Counted from the stretch's first letter, positions 1 to 7,058 are shown. The stretch: 19,917 nucleotides of DNA from CAZEPT01 sp964514225 (GCA_964514225.1 CAZEPT010000005.1:1-19917); one strand, 5' to 3'. Numbers and translations are program-made. Notes: generated by a model from the letters alone, not told the origin.

Positions 1-671
1 GTCTAGTCCTTTCAAATGGACACATTAATCCAGTTCTCTATGCCATTATGGCACATGCGGGTTATTTTCCTGTATCTGAACTCTTAACCCTCAGGAAATT
101 TGGTACACGCCTCCAAGGTCATCCACACCGAGAATTTTTGCCTATGCTCGAAACTTCAAGCGGTCCGCTCGGTGCTGGATTATCCCAAGCCCTCGGTATG
201 GCGCTCGCTGATCGAATAGATAACAGTGTTACCTCTGGAAAATTTTTCTACTGTTTGATGGGGGATGGGGAACTCAATGAAGGCCAGAACTGGGAAGCGA
301 TCATGCTCGCCGGAAAAGAAAAACTTCATAATCTCATCGCCATCGTTGATAGAAATAACATCCAAATAGACGGCTACACTGAAGACATCATGCCGCTCGA
401 TAATTTAGTAAAAAAATGGGAAGCCTTCAACTGGCATGTTCAAGAAATAGACGGACATAATTTTGAAATGATAAGTGATGCTATAGGCAAAGCCAAAGCG
501 ACATTTGAAAAACCGTCAGTCATCATCGCCAAAACAATTCCAGGGAAAGGTGTCAAAGAATTTGAACGAGACTACCACTGGCACGGCAAACCACCGAACA
601 AAGAAGAAGCTGATATGGCACTCAAAGAACTCCGAACACTTGGTGGAAAAATTATGAGTGAACATGAATAA
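1..671 (+). CDS. tkt: Transketolase, N-terminal (ThDP-binding) subunit, 5' partial
   Basis: This is the first half of a two-gene transketolase, which moves a two-carbon ketol unit between sugar phosphates in the non-oxidative pentose phosphate pathway, using thiamine diphosphate. The reading frame is open to the window edge: codons before the ATG at 48 read LSNGHINPVLYAIMAHAGYF, matching the family's SxGHxxPxLYA segment. That ATG is therefore internal and the true start lies upstream, off the window. The ThDP/Mg motif is visible as GDGE (nt 261-272) followed about 25 residues later by VDRNN. The partner subunit starts 3 nt after this stop, with no clear ribosome-binding site, so the two are co-transcribed and probably translationally linked. 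Split transketolases are known in many bacteria and archaea. Identity is very likely; substrate range cannot be read from the sequence. Confidence 0.93.
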   Translation, partial: LVLSNGHINPVLYAIMAHAGYFPVSELLTLRKFGTRLQGHPHREFLPMLETSSGPLGAGLSQALGMALADRIDNSVTSGKFFYCLMGDGELNEGQNWEAIMLAGKEKLHNLIAIVDRNNIQIDGYTEDIMPLDNLVKKWEAFNWHVQEIDGHNFEMISDAIGKAKATFEKPSVIIAKTIPGKGVKEFERDYHWHGKPPNKEEADMALKELRTLGGKIMSEHE

Positions 672-674
672 CGT

Positions 675-1658
675 ATGCTTAATCCAAAAATAAATCAAAA
701 TATACTTAGTGCTGACGTCGAACAAGTACCTATCCGAAAAGGATTTGGAACAGGGCTCGTGAAAGCAGGAGAACAGAACAAAAATGTTGTGGCTCTTTGC
801 GCTGATTTGACTGAATCAACTCAAATGCATTTTTTCAAGGAAAAGTTTCCTGAGCGGTTTATTGAAGTCGGCGTAGCAGAACAAAATCTCGCATCCGTTT
901 CATCTGGAATGGCTTCTATGGGAAAGATTCCATTTATGAGCTCATACGCCATGTTTTCTCCAGGACGGAACTGGGAACAGATCCGTACCACAATAGCCTA
1001 TAACGACCAAAAAGTGATTATTGTCGGATCGCATGCCGGTATTTCAGTTGGTCCTGATGGAGGAACTCACCAAGCAATAGAAGATATTGCTATCACCCGT
1101 GTAATCCCCAATATGACGGTTATTTCGCCTTGTGACGCCATAGAAGCAGAAAAAGCTACATTGACATGCCTAGAAGCTCAAACCCCCGTATATCTTCGTT
1201 TAGCGCGTGAGAAGACGCCTATAATCACAACTCCTGAGACTCCTTTTGAACTCGGTAAAGGATACGTAGTATTTGGTGACGAAAGTGATATTGATGTGGT
1301 CATTTTTGCCACAGGCGCACTCGTCTATCAGTCGATCCTTACCGCTCAGAAATTAGAATCAGAAGGTAAGAAAGTTGTCGTGGTAAATATCCATACGATT
1401 AAACCTCTCGACGAAGCACTCGTCTTGTCACTCGCACAAAAAGCAAAGTACGGAATCGTGAGCGTGGAAGAGCATCAAAAAGCTGGTGGACTTGGAAGTG
1501 CTATTGCTGAATTTCTCTCTCAAAATCATCCGACCAAGCAAGCATTTGTTGGAGTCTCTGATGAGTTTGGCCAATCTGGTACACCAAATGAACTTATTGA
1601 GCGCTATGGTCTCGGAGTAGAAGGAATTACTCAAGCAGTAAATCACTTATATAAATAA
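675..1658 (+). CDS. tkt: Transketolase, C-terminal (pyrimidine-binding) subunit
   Basis: This 327-residue protein carries the pyrimidine-binding and C-terminal domains of transketolase and should assemble with the subunit encoded just upstream. The catalytic glutamate that activates ThDP is E69 in EVGVAEQNL. The cofactor-binding fold continues through GSHAGISVGPDGGTHQAIED. The C-terminal transketolase domain begins near residue 190 and contains HTIKPLD and SVEEHQKAGGLG. The length is normal for split transketolase C-subunits and for the related C-terminal half of DXP synthase. DXP synthase is less likely because the upstream half is transketolase-like and the two halves are separate genes. 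The start ATG lies 3 nt past the upstream stop and no Shine-Dalgarno sequence is visible. The gene ends at a perfect hairpin shared with the convergent gene. Confidence 0.95.
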   Translation: MLNPKINQNILSADVEQVPIRKGFGTGLVKAGEQNKNVVALCADLTESTQMHFFKEKFPERFIEVGVAEQNLASVSSGMASMGKIPFMSSYAMFSPGRNWEQIRTTIAYNDQKVIIVGSHAGISVGPDGGTHQAIEDIAITRVIPNMTVISPCDAIEAEKATLTCLEAQTPVYLRLAREKTPIITTPETPFELGKGYVVFGDESDIDVVIFATGALVYQSILTAQKLESEGKKVVVVNIHTIKPLDEALVLSLAQKAKYGIVSVEEHQKAGGLGSAIAEFLSQNHPTKQAFVGVSDEFGQSGTPNELIERYGLGVEGITQAVNHLYK

Positions 1659-1682
1659 AAAATCCCCGTACGGGGATTTTTT
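1659..1682. terminator. Bidirectional intrinsic terminator
   Basis: A perfect inverted repeat, AAAAATCCCC and GGGGATTTTT around GTAC, starts directly after the transketolase stop. It is symmetric, so it gives an RNA hairpin with a U-tract on both strands. Its right arm runs into the stop codon (1681-1683) of the convergent minus-strand gene, so one element ends both units. Confidence 0.9.
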
Positions 1683-2325
1683 ATTGAACTTCAGGATCTA
1701 TGTAATTAATGAGGAGAGCTTGTTCTTTTGCGATGGCTTCCAGTCCATTTTCTATTTCTTCTTCATCATAGCACTCAGGTGGAGTCATCTCAGATAAAAT
1801 GGCGACGAGGTCTTTTTTCTTGTCTTGTGTATCTTCGATTTCCTGTTGTATCTCCTCTGTCTGTTCTTTATCTTTTAATATCTGAATATCTTTATCCAAA
1901 GTTTCAATACGTAGTTGTATATTTCTGCATGCTTCAGATTCGTAAAAATCTTGAATAATCTGTTTCTTTTTTAGTAATTCTTCTGAACGTTTAGTGAGGT
2001 CGTTTATTTTTTCTTGTTTCTGTAGCTCAAATTTTCCCAACAAATTTTCGTAATCTACGGGAATATTCGTTTTGAATCCGTACGTCTCTCTTTTATTGTT
2101 AAGGGCTTCTCTGCTCTCTGCTTGATCTTCTGTATTGTAAGTATTAAAGGTCGGTTTTCCTAAAAGTTCATCTGACAGGTGAGTTGTCTGTGCATGGAGG
2201 GCTTCTTCGGCTAATTCGTCGATTTTAGTCATCTCAACCGTATCAACTCCTTTTTTATAGTAATCTGCATTTGGGCCTACTCCGTTTTTATTTTCAAACG
2301 GCATTTTGTTGAAATTTTTTTCCAT
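1681..2325 (-). CDS. Uncharacterised coiled-coil protein
   Basis: I do not recognise this 214-residue protein. The start was chosen at the ATG whose codon occupies 2325-2323, because it sits 1 nt after the stop of the upstream kinase gene. The open frame extends upstream to 2382, but only by overlapping the kinase gene. There is no signal peptide and no membrane segment. The N-terminal third is polar and probably disordered. From about residue 90 to 190 it is rich in Lys, Glu, Gln and Leu with heptad-like spacing, so a long coiled coil is likely (for example KINDLTKRSEELLKKKQ and EEIQQEIEDTQDKKKDL). The C-terminus is acidic. Tight coupling to the PfkB-type kinase implies co-expression but gives no function. 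Only one cysteine-containing segment (ESEACRN) breaks the pattern. Confidence 0.75.
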   Translation of the reverse strand: MEKNFNKMPFENKNGVGPNADYYKKGVDTVEMTKIDELAEEALHAQTTHLSDELLGKPTFNTYNTEDQAESREALNNKRETYGFKTNIPVDYENLLGKFELQKQEKINDLTKRSEELLKKKQIIQDFYESEACRNIQLRIETLDKDIQILKDKEQTEEIQQEIEDTQDKKKDLVAILSEMTPPECYDEEEIENGLEAIAKEQALLINYIDPEVQ

Positions 2326-2326
2326 A

Positions 2327-3322
2327 TTAATTAATCTTTTTAGCTTTGTAGTTCTCTGGGGCGTTTTTAAGAAATTCTTCAAGTTTTTCTCGCGTCAGGA
2401 GTCCTTCCTGTGCACCAATTTTTTGGACGACTGACATCGAGTTGATTGGTCCCCATGATAGTGCTTGAGCTGGTGTCATACCAAGAAGAAGGGCTGATGT
2501 AAATGTTGAGGCAAATGCATCACCGGCACCAGTTCGCTCAAATGGTGTGTGTGGATAGACTCCGATAAAGAATGCATCAGTCCCGTCGTAGGTGTAGGCG
2601 CCTTTGATACCGTCTGTCATACAGATGAGTTTCGGACCGAGTGCCATCAAACCTTGCATAAGTTTTACTTTGTCATGTTCTTCTATCTTAAGTATTCTTT
2701 GTGCTTCTTCGACGTTGCAGAAAAAGACATCTGCCTCTTGGTAGATATCTTTCAATACTTCTGTACCGAGTTTCATTTGGAATGTACCAGGCTGGAACGC
2801 GAGCTTGGTTTCCGGATGGTCTTTTAAATACTGAGCAATCTCGTGATGGTATTCGACAGAATTTTCTCCCATAGATGTCAGATAGATCCATTTAGGTGCC
2901 GGCATGTTGATAGGGAGAGAGTAGGGAAATGGCGCATGCTTGACTAAGATCGTTCGCTCGACATCGTACCATAAGACATAGTGATAATTCGTCGGATATT
3001 CAGTGTTCATCTTCATGTATTCGATTGATACGTGTTCTTTCTCTAGCTGTTCCAAGCAGTCTTTTCCATTTTGATCTGCTCCGACAGTTGCGATGAGTGC
3101 AGACGAAACCCCGAGACGTGATGCGGATACTGCAGCGTTAGGACTATTCCCGACTGCTTTGACGACGTAGACGTCTTCAAAGGGTACTTTATCGCCGTAT
3201 CTGACGCAGAGTTCGCATGTATCATTTTTGAGATTACAGTGGACGGCCGCATCTTTAATTTTAATAAAGGCATCAGTTACGATGTCTCCAATAGCTACAA
3301 AGTCGTATTGTTTATTTTCCAT
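2327..3322 (-). CDS. PfkB/ribokinase-family carbohydrate or nucleoside kinase
   Basis: This 331-residue protein is a PfkB-fold kinase that would transfer phosphate from ATP to a sugar or nucleoside hydroxyl. The first family signature is seen as GNSPNAAVSASRLG (residues 58-71). The second is RTGAGDAFASTF, with the anion hole GAGD at 265-268 and D268 as the expected catalytic base. The residue before the usual D-T-x-GAGD is glutamate (FERTGAGD). Full length is normal for the family. Residues 24-57 (DAAVHCNLKNDTCELCVRYG) are a cysteine-containing lid-like insertion. Substrate cannot be assigned: ribokinase, fructokinase, 1-phosphofructokinase and nucleoside kinases share this fold. Transketolase and aldolase nearby make a sugar-phosphate role attractive, but that is inference. 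The gene heads a two-gene minus-strand unit with a strong extended -10 box six bases before its ATG. Confidence 0.88.
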   Translation of the reverse strand: MENKQYDFVAIGDIVTDAFIKIKDAAVHCNLKNDTCELCVRYGDKVPFEDVYVVKAVGNSPNAAVSASRLGVSSALIATVGADQNGKDCLEQLEKEHVSIEYMKMNTEYPTNYHYVLWYDVERTILVKHAPFPYSLPINMPAPKWIYLTSMGENSVEYHHEIAQYLKDHPETKLAFQPGTFQMKLGTEVLKDIYQEADVFFCNVEEAQRILKIEEHDKVKLMQGLMALGPKLICMTDGIKGAYTYDGTDAFFIGVYPHTPFERTGAGDAFASTFTSALLLGMTPAQALSWGPINSMSVVQKIGAQEGLLTREKLEEFLKNAPENYKAKKIN

Positions 3323-3328
3323 AAGGAA

Positions 3329-3337
3329 ATTATATCA
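3329..3337 (-). promoter_or_regulatory. Extended -10 promoter of the PfkB-family gene, leaderless
   Basis: On the minus strand the sequence reads TGATATAATTTCCTTATG. A consensus TATAAT preceded by TGn ends exactly 6 nt before the ATG, so transcription would begin at or next to the start codon. No good -35 is present, which fits an extended -10 promoter. Confidence 0.7.
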
Positions 3338-3360
3338 CTATGTTTTAGACTTTGAACTAC

Positions 3361-3389
3361 TTGACAAATATTAATTTATAGTATAATAT
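3361..3389 (+). promoter_or_regulatory. Sigma-70-type promoter of the small transcript 3395-3890
   Basis: A perfect TTGACA lies at 3361-3366. TATAAT lies at 3382-3387 with a 15-base spacer, overlapped by TAATAT (3384-3389) at the ideal 17 bases. It diverges from the PfkB-family promoter and is among the best -35 matches in the window. Confidence 0.7.
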
Positions 3390-3473
3390 GTAATTGAATC
3401 CGCACTATTGCGACCATTCCTGAGTAAGCCGAAAATCAGGTCAAGAGTAGGCAAAATTTTAAAATTTATTTTT

Positions 3474-3698
3474 ATGCCAGTAGGTGCAGAAAAAAAGTCG
3501 GAAATCCACCGCAAGTTACTTGTAGTAGCTTTGAAAAATCAAAGTGTAACTTTTGAAGATTCAAAACGGAAAATTGGTAACCTTGCGAAGGAAATCAATG
3601 AAAGTCCTGAAGAAATTGCCGAAGTACTTGGTGAATTGTATCAGGAAGCTGTCTCCGAAACGTTTAATTCTAAGAATTTTCAAAAGAAAACAACTTAG
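3474..3698 (+). CDS. Small basic helical protein, unknown
   Basis: I do not recognise this protein. From the ATG at 3474 it has 74 residues. The frame is also open from a TTG at 3408 that would add 22 mostly basic residues (RPFLSKPKIRSRVGKILKF). The promoter at 3361-3389 predicts an RNA start near 3395, upstream of both starts. Neither start has a Shine-Dalgarno sequence, so the choice is open. The body has the feel of a small helical domain: SEIHRKLLVVALKNQSVTF, then KIGNLAKEINESPEEIAEVLGELYQEAV. The latter resembles a helix-turn-helix-like segment, but I cannot place it in a family. The stop is TAG. The gene sits alone between its own promoter and a strong terminator, followed by about 160 nt of structured non-coding sequence. 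Confidence 0.55.
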   Translation: MPVGAEKKSEIHRKLLVVALKNQSVTFEDSKRKIGNLAKEINESPEEIAEVLGELYQEAVSETFNSKNFQKKTT

Positions 3699-3770
3699 GA
3701 TTGAAGAAATTAATTTTGGTTATGGTGAAGTATAAGCTTCCTAAACGGGTAATTATTCCTCCTCTTGATT

Positions 3771-3834
3771 GAGCAAGGATAGAACAAGAACCGTTCCCAC
3801 AACAAAATTATTAATACTTGCTCTTCTCAAGTAT
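3771..3834 (+). other. Overlapping alternative hairpins in the 3' tail of the small transcript
   Basis: GAGCAAG (3771-3777) can pair with CTTGCTC (3817-3823). ATACTTG (3814-3820) can instead pair with CAAGTAT (3828-3834). The two stems share CTTG and so exclude each other. A terminator hairpin follows at 3861. This is the layout of an attenuator or a small regulatory RNA tail, but each stem is only 7 bp and chance is possible. Confidence 0.3.
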
Positions 3835-3860
3835 TTGTCAAAGACAAGAAGAATTTGATT

Positions 3861-3890
3861 CAAACCCCACTCGTTGGGGTTTGTTTTTAT
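3861..3890 (+). terminator. Intrinsic terminator upstream of the aldolase gene
   Basis: A 9-bp perfect stem, CAAACCCCA and TGGGGTTTG, has a CTCGT loop and is followed by TTTTTATTT. It ends the small-gene transcript and overlaps the weak -35 region of the aldolase promoter. Confidence 0.9.
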
Positions 3891-3903
3891 TTATGTGAAA
3901 ACG

Positions 3904-3909
3904 TATAAT
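3904..3909 (+). promoter_or_regulatory. -10 box of the aldolase operon, leaderless
   Basis: A consensus TATAAT ends exactly 6 nt (AAACTT) before the ATG at 3916, so the mRNA should start at the start codon. A weak TTG-type -35 (TTGTTT, 3881-3886) lies 17 bases upstream inside the preceding terminator. Confidence 0.7.
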
Positions 3910-3915
3910 AAACTT

Positions 3916-4794
3916 ATGAATCCATCACTCAGAAGTCTTATTCTCGAAGCCCGAGCGAATAATCGCGCCATCGGGCATTTTAATGTGTCGAATTTAGACG
4001 CTATTCACGCCATTGTCGAAGCTGCTGAAGAGCTGAATGTTCCAGTTATTCTAGGCGCAACAGAAGGCGAGGAAAATTATATTGATATCGAAGTCCTCGC
4101 AGCTATTGTCACTGCGCTCAAAAAAGAGTCCAAAGTCCCAGTATTCCTTAATGCCGATCATCACTACTCATTTGAATCAGTTAAAAAAGCCCTCGATGCA
4201 GGATATGACATGGCGATTATCGACCTCGTAAAACTTCCGCTTGAAGAAAATATCCAGATTACTAAACAGTGCGTCGATTACGCTCGCGAACTTGGAGAGA
4301 AAGAGGGAAGAGAAATCCTCATTGAAGCTGAGCTTGGTTTTATTGGATCTTCATCAAAAATGCTCGACAGTGTACCGGACGGTGTGGGTGAAGCGACCAT
4401 GACCACCCCAGCAGATGCAAAACATTTTATAGATAGTACGGGGATTGACCTCCTTGCGCCTTCTGTCGGCAATATTCACGGTATGGTCAAGAGCGGTGAG
4501 CCTGCACTTCACCCAGAACGAGTCAGAGAGATATATGAAGCGACAAACATTCCGATGGTCCTCCACGGCGCCTCAGGAAATACCGACGAAGACGTCAGGG
4601 CGTGTATTGAAGCCGGTGTTGCAATAGTGCATATCAACACAGAAATCCGCGTGGCGTACAAAGATGCGCTCGTCAAAAGTCTGACCGAAGCTAACAAAGA
4701 CGAAGTCGCACCATACAAGTACCTGCCTATGGCGAAAGACGCTATCAAAGCAGTCGTCCTTCAAAAATTGAAAGTATTTAATAATATGAAATAA
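3916..4794 (+). CDS. fba: Class II (zinc) fructose-bisphosphate aldolase
   Basis: This 292-residue enzyme belongs to the class II aldolases, which cleave fructose 1,6-bisphosphate to dihydroxyacetone phosphate and glyceraldehyde 3-phosphate, or run the reverse in gluconeogenesis. Expected zinc and catalytic residues are visible: D81-H82 in LNADHHYS, an acidic pair in LIEAELGF (137-139), H188 in GNIHG, and H217 in LHGASG. The C-terminal substrate loop reads VHINTE where most relatives have K-x-N-x-x-T-[DE], so H239 replaces the usual asparagine. Tagatose-bisphosphate aldolase or another class II activity cannot be excluded. The start at 3916 was chosen over an in-frame TTG at 3874 because that codon lies inside the terminator hairpin and the -10 box sits 6 nt before the ATG. 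The oxidase gene begins 2 nt after the stop. Confidence 0.93.
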   Translation: MNPSLRSLILEARANNRAIGHFNVSNLDAIHAIVEAAEELNVPVILGATEGEENYIDIEVLAAIVTALKKESKVPVFLNADHHYSFESVKKALDAGYDMAIIDLVKLPLEENIQITKQCVDYARELGEKEGREILIEAELGFIGSSSKMLDSVPDGVGEATMTTPADAKHFIDSTGIDLLAPSVGNIHGMVKSGEPALHPERVREIYEATNIPMVLHGASGNTDEDVRACIEAGVAIVHINTEIRVAYKDALVKSLTEANKDEVAPYKYLPMAKDAIKAVVLQKLKVFNNMK

Positions 4795-4796
4795 CT

Positions 4797-6464
4797 GTGA
4801 ACCTCCCTGAAGAACTCAAAAAAATAATCGCAGGTGATGTCGAATCAAGTGATGAAATACGAGAAAAGTATTCACACGATGCGAGCCTTTTTGAGGTAGT
4901 ACCAGAAGTTGTTGTCTTTCCTAAAAATACTCAAGATGTTCAGGCTGTTGTAAATTTTGTTCGTGAACATAAAAAAGATATTCCAAACCTCTCTATCACG
5001 GCCCGTAGTGCTGGAACGTGCATGTCTGGAGGATCTATCAATGAATCTATCATTATGGATTTCACACGGTATATTAATAAAGTAATCGAGGTTACCGACA
5101 CTTACGCAGTTGTTGAACCAGGTTGCTATTACCGTGATTTTGAGAAAGAAACACTCAAACACGAACGTATTATGCCAGCCTATACAGCATCACGAGAGAT
5201 CTGCGCAGTTGGTGGTATGGTTGCAAACAACAGTGCTGGGGAGAAGACCATTAAATACGGAAAAGTAGAACAGTATGTTGAAAAGCTTGAAGTCGTTTTT
5301 ACTGATGGAAATATCTATGAAGTTTCAAAACTTACAGCAGGAGAACTTGAAATAAAATGCGCGCAAGAAAATTTCGAAGGAGGGTTGTACAAAAATCTCA
5401 AAAAATTGATTGATGATAATTACGACGCAATTATGTCCGCCAAACCTGATGTTTCAAAAAATTCTGCCGGATATTTCTTATGGAATGTCTACGACAAAAA
5501 AACTGGCACATTTGATCTGTGTCGATTACTCGTTGGGTCACAGGGGACACTCGGTATTGTCACAAAAATCACATTTAAAATTATCCCAACAGAAAAGTAT
5601 ACAAGTCTCTTGGCTGTTTTTCTTCCAGATTTAAAAAATCTCGGAAATATCGTTGCCGAAATAGTCCCGTTCAATCCAGAGAGTATCGAAAGTTATGATG
5701 ACTACAGTATGAAGCTTGCGGTAAGATTCTTTTTTGATTTTTTCAAGCAGATGGGATTTTGGGGTGCGATGCGACTCGGATTTTCTTTCTTGCCAGAAAC
5801 AGGAATGCTCATCACAGGTGGAGTACCGAAACTTATCTTACTTGTCGAATGTGGAGGACAAGACGAAGCTGAAGTAAAAAAACAACTCGGAGCTATTAAA
5901 GACAAAGTAACGCATTATGGTTACAAAATGCGTGTTGCAAAAAATTCACAAGAGGCACAAAAATACTGGAAGATTAGAAGAGAGAGTTTCAACATGCTTC
6001 GGAAGCACGTCCAAGGCAAGCGAACCGCACCGTTCATCGACGACATTATTGTGAAACCTGAATATTTGCCGGATTTCCTACCTAAAATTGAAGCAATCTT
6101 AAAAGAGCACAAGCTTATCTACACTATTGCAGGACATGCCGGTAATGGAAACTTTCATATTATCCCACTCATGGATCTTGAAACGCCTTTTGGGGCTGAT
6201 CAAATTTTGGAAATATCACAAAAGGTATATGACTTAGTGCTTTCATTTAAAGGCTCGATTACAGCCGAGCACAATGACGGTTTGGTCCGCACACCGTATC
6301 TCGAACAAATGTATGGAAAAGAAATCTATGAACTATTTACACAAACCAAGAATCTCTTTGATCCGACGAATATCTTTAATCCCGGAAAAAAAGTTGCACT
6401 CGGTGCCGGTCTTGCTGGGACAAAAGAATATCTCCACGATCATATTATCAGGAAAAAGAAGTAG
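4797..6464 (+). CDS. FAD-linked oxidase (GlcD/D-lactate dehydrogenase type)
   Basis: This 555-residue flavoprotein belongs to the VAO/GlcD group that oxidises 2-hydroxy acids such as glycolate or D-lactate. The N-terminal FAD-binding PP-loop appears as TARSAGTCMSGGSI (about 68-81), followed by AVVEPG, EICAVGGMVANNSAGE and LVGSQGTLGIVT, all typical of FAD_binding_4. The C-terminal cap contains AGHAGNGNFHIIPLMD, then AEHNDGLVRTPYL (H492, where relatives usually have GEHG or GEHGDG), and ends with the classic FDPTNIFNPGKK. No iron-sulfur domain is fused or adjacent, so its electron acceptor is unclear. The start is GTG, 2 nt after the aldolase stop, with no Shine-Dalgarno sequence, which suggests translational coupling. 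The aldolase link suggests carbon-overflow or redox balancing, but this is inferred. No convincing terminator follows the TAG stop. Confidence 0.87.
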   Translation: MNLPEELKKIIAGDVESSDEIREKYSHDASLFEVVPEVVVFPKNTQDVQAVVNFVREHKKDIPNLSITARSAGTCMSGGSINESIIMDFTRYINKVIEVTDTYAVVEPGCYYRDFEKETLKHERIMPAYTASREICAVGGMVANNSAGEKTIKYGKVEQYVEKLEVVFTDGNIYEVSKLTAGELEIKCAQENFEGGLYKNLKKLIDDNYDAIMSAKPDVSKNSAGYFLWNVYDKKTGTFDLCRLLVGSQGTLGIVTKITFKIIPTEKYTSLLAVFLPDLKNLGNIVAEIVPFNPESIESYDDYSMKLAVRFFFDFFKQMGFWGAMRLGFSFLPETGMLITGGVPKLILLVECGGQDEAEVKKQLGAIKDKVTHYGYKMRVAKNSQEAQKYWKIRRESFNMLRKHVQGKRTAPFIDDIIVKPEYLPDFLPKIEAILKEHKLIYTIAGHAGNGNFHIIPLMDLETPFGADQILEISQKVYDLVLSFKGSITAEHNDGLVRTPYLEQMYGKEIYELFTQTKNLFDPTNIFNPGKKVALGAGLAGTKEYLHDHIIRKKK

Positions 6465-6518
6465 AGTAAAAATTACTAATATCTTATTTCTAATAAGGAA
6501 ACCTACCTTAGGGAGTTC

Positions 6519-6547
6519 TTGACATATCTATATAATTATGCTAGTAT
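6519..6547 (+). promoter_or_regulatory. Promoter of the 6647 gene
   Basis: A perfect TTGACA (6519-6524) is followed, 17 bases later, by TAGTAT (6542-6547) preceded by TGC, an extended -10. The predicted RNA start near 6554 leaves a leader of about 93 nt, unlike the leaderless genes around it. Confidence 0.65.
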
Positions 6548-6553
6548 ATTGGT

Positions 6554-6646
6554 AGTTCTTTCTGTACGGAAAGATTGCCTTATGGCTCCAGAGTATTCTT
6601 TGTCCTCTGTAAAATGTATAAAGAGTTCTTTTAAATTCATCGTACG
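6554..6646 (+). other. Long untranslated leader ending in a palindrome over the start codon
   Basis: About 93 nt separate the predicted RNA start from the ATG at 6647. The leader can form a CAGAG/CTCTG stem and repeats AGTTCTTT twice. It ends in CATCGTACGATG (6638-6649), a perfect 12-base palindrome whose last three bases are the start codon. There is no Shine-Dalgarno sequence. This could be an operator or a translation-control element, but nothing identifies it further. Confidence 0.35.
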
Positions 6647-6970
6647 ATGTTAAAAACAATTCAAATTTTAAATGGTGCTTCAAGAGAAGAACTGTTTGAC
6701 GGTTTACGTCTTTTTGCCGAAAAAAGAGAGACAGGTTTCTACATTGAAAGCAATGGGAGACAAATGGCTTTACCATGCATTATGCAGAGTATTCAAGCCG
6801 AAGACGGAAGTGGTCATTCTTGGAATGTCACATTCGTTATTGAGGTAAAAACTTTGCTTAAACTTGGTTTACCAGTTGAGGTAAGAACAGTGTTTGCTCA
6901 TAAAAAAGCAATAACTGCAAAAGCCTATTACTCAACAAAAACTAGAAAAGGAGTAATTACTCTCGAGTAA
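6647..6970 (+). CDS. Small protein of unknown function
   Basis: I do not recognise this 107-residue protein. It is soluble, with no signal peptide or membrane segment. The predicted pattern is an N-terminal helix (SREELFDGLRLFAEKRE), then mostly beta strands (TGFYIESNGRQMALPCIMQ, SWNVTFVIEVKTLL, PVEVRTVFAHKKAITAKAYY, KGVITLE). This would fit a small alpha/beta or beta-barrel domain. It has its own strong promoter, a long leader and its own terminator, so it is probably an independently regulated gene. The single cysteine and the lack of clustered catalytic-type residues give no enzymatic hint. The sequence is coherent over its full length and codon use is like its neighbours, so I think it is real. 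Confidence 0.65.
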   Translation: MLKTIQILNGASREELFDGLRLFAEKRETGFYIESNGRQMALPCIMQSIQAEDGSGHSWNVTFVIEVKTLLKLGLPVEVRTVFAHKKAITAKAYYSTKTRKGVITLE

Positions 6971-6995
6971 GGATTTTAATTTCACAAAACATGCG

Positions 6996-7030
6996 AAGAG
7001 TCTATCAATTTGGTAGGCTCTTTTTTTTAT
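6996..7030 (+). terminator. Intrinsic terminator
   Basis: A 9-bp stem, GAGTCTATC and GGTAGGCTC (6998-7006 with 7012-7020, two G-U pairs), is flanked by AA on the left and a run of eight T on the right. It lies 27 nt after the stop of the 6647 gene. Confidence 0.85.
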
Positions 7031-7040
7031 TGAGTTTTTT

Positions 7041-7058
7041 ACCTTTCACTCTTTTTCC
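7041..7058 (+). repeat. Direct repeat, copy 1
   Basis: The 18-base sequence ACCTTTCACTCTTTTTCC occurs here and again at 7120-7137. A second shared word, GGACTCACG, follows each copy (7080-7088 and 7153-7161), so a block of about 45 bases appears to have been duplicated with divergence between the words. Confidence 0.8.

Noticed and set aside
48..50. ATG at 48 as the start of the transketolase N-subunit
   Set aside because: Upstream in-frame codons encode the conserved SxGHxxPxLYA-like segment, so the gene continues off the left edge.
3874..3915. TTG start giving fba a longer N-terminus
   Set aside because: The TTG lies within the loop and right arm of the terminator, the extra residues are translated terminator and promoter sequence, and the -10 box lies between it and the real ATG.
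6483..6497. Hairpin CTTATT/AATAAG after the FAD-linked oxidase as a terminator
   Set aside because: The stem is only 6 AT-rich pairs with a 3-base loop and no T-run follows.
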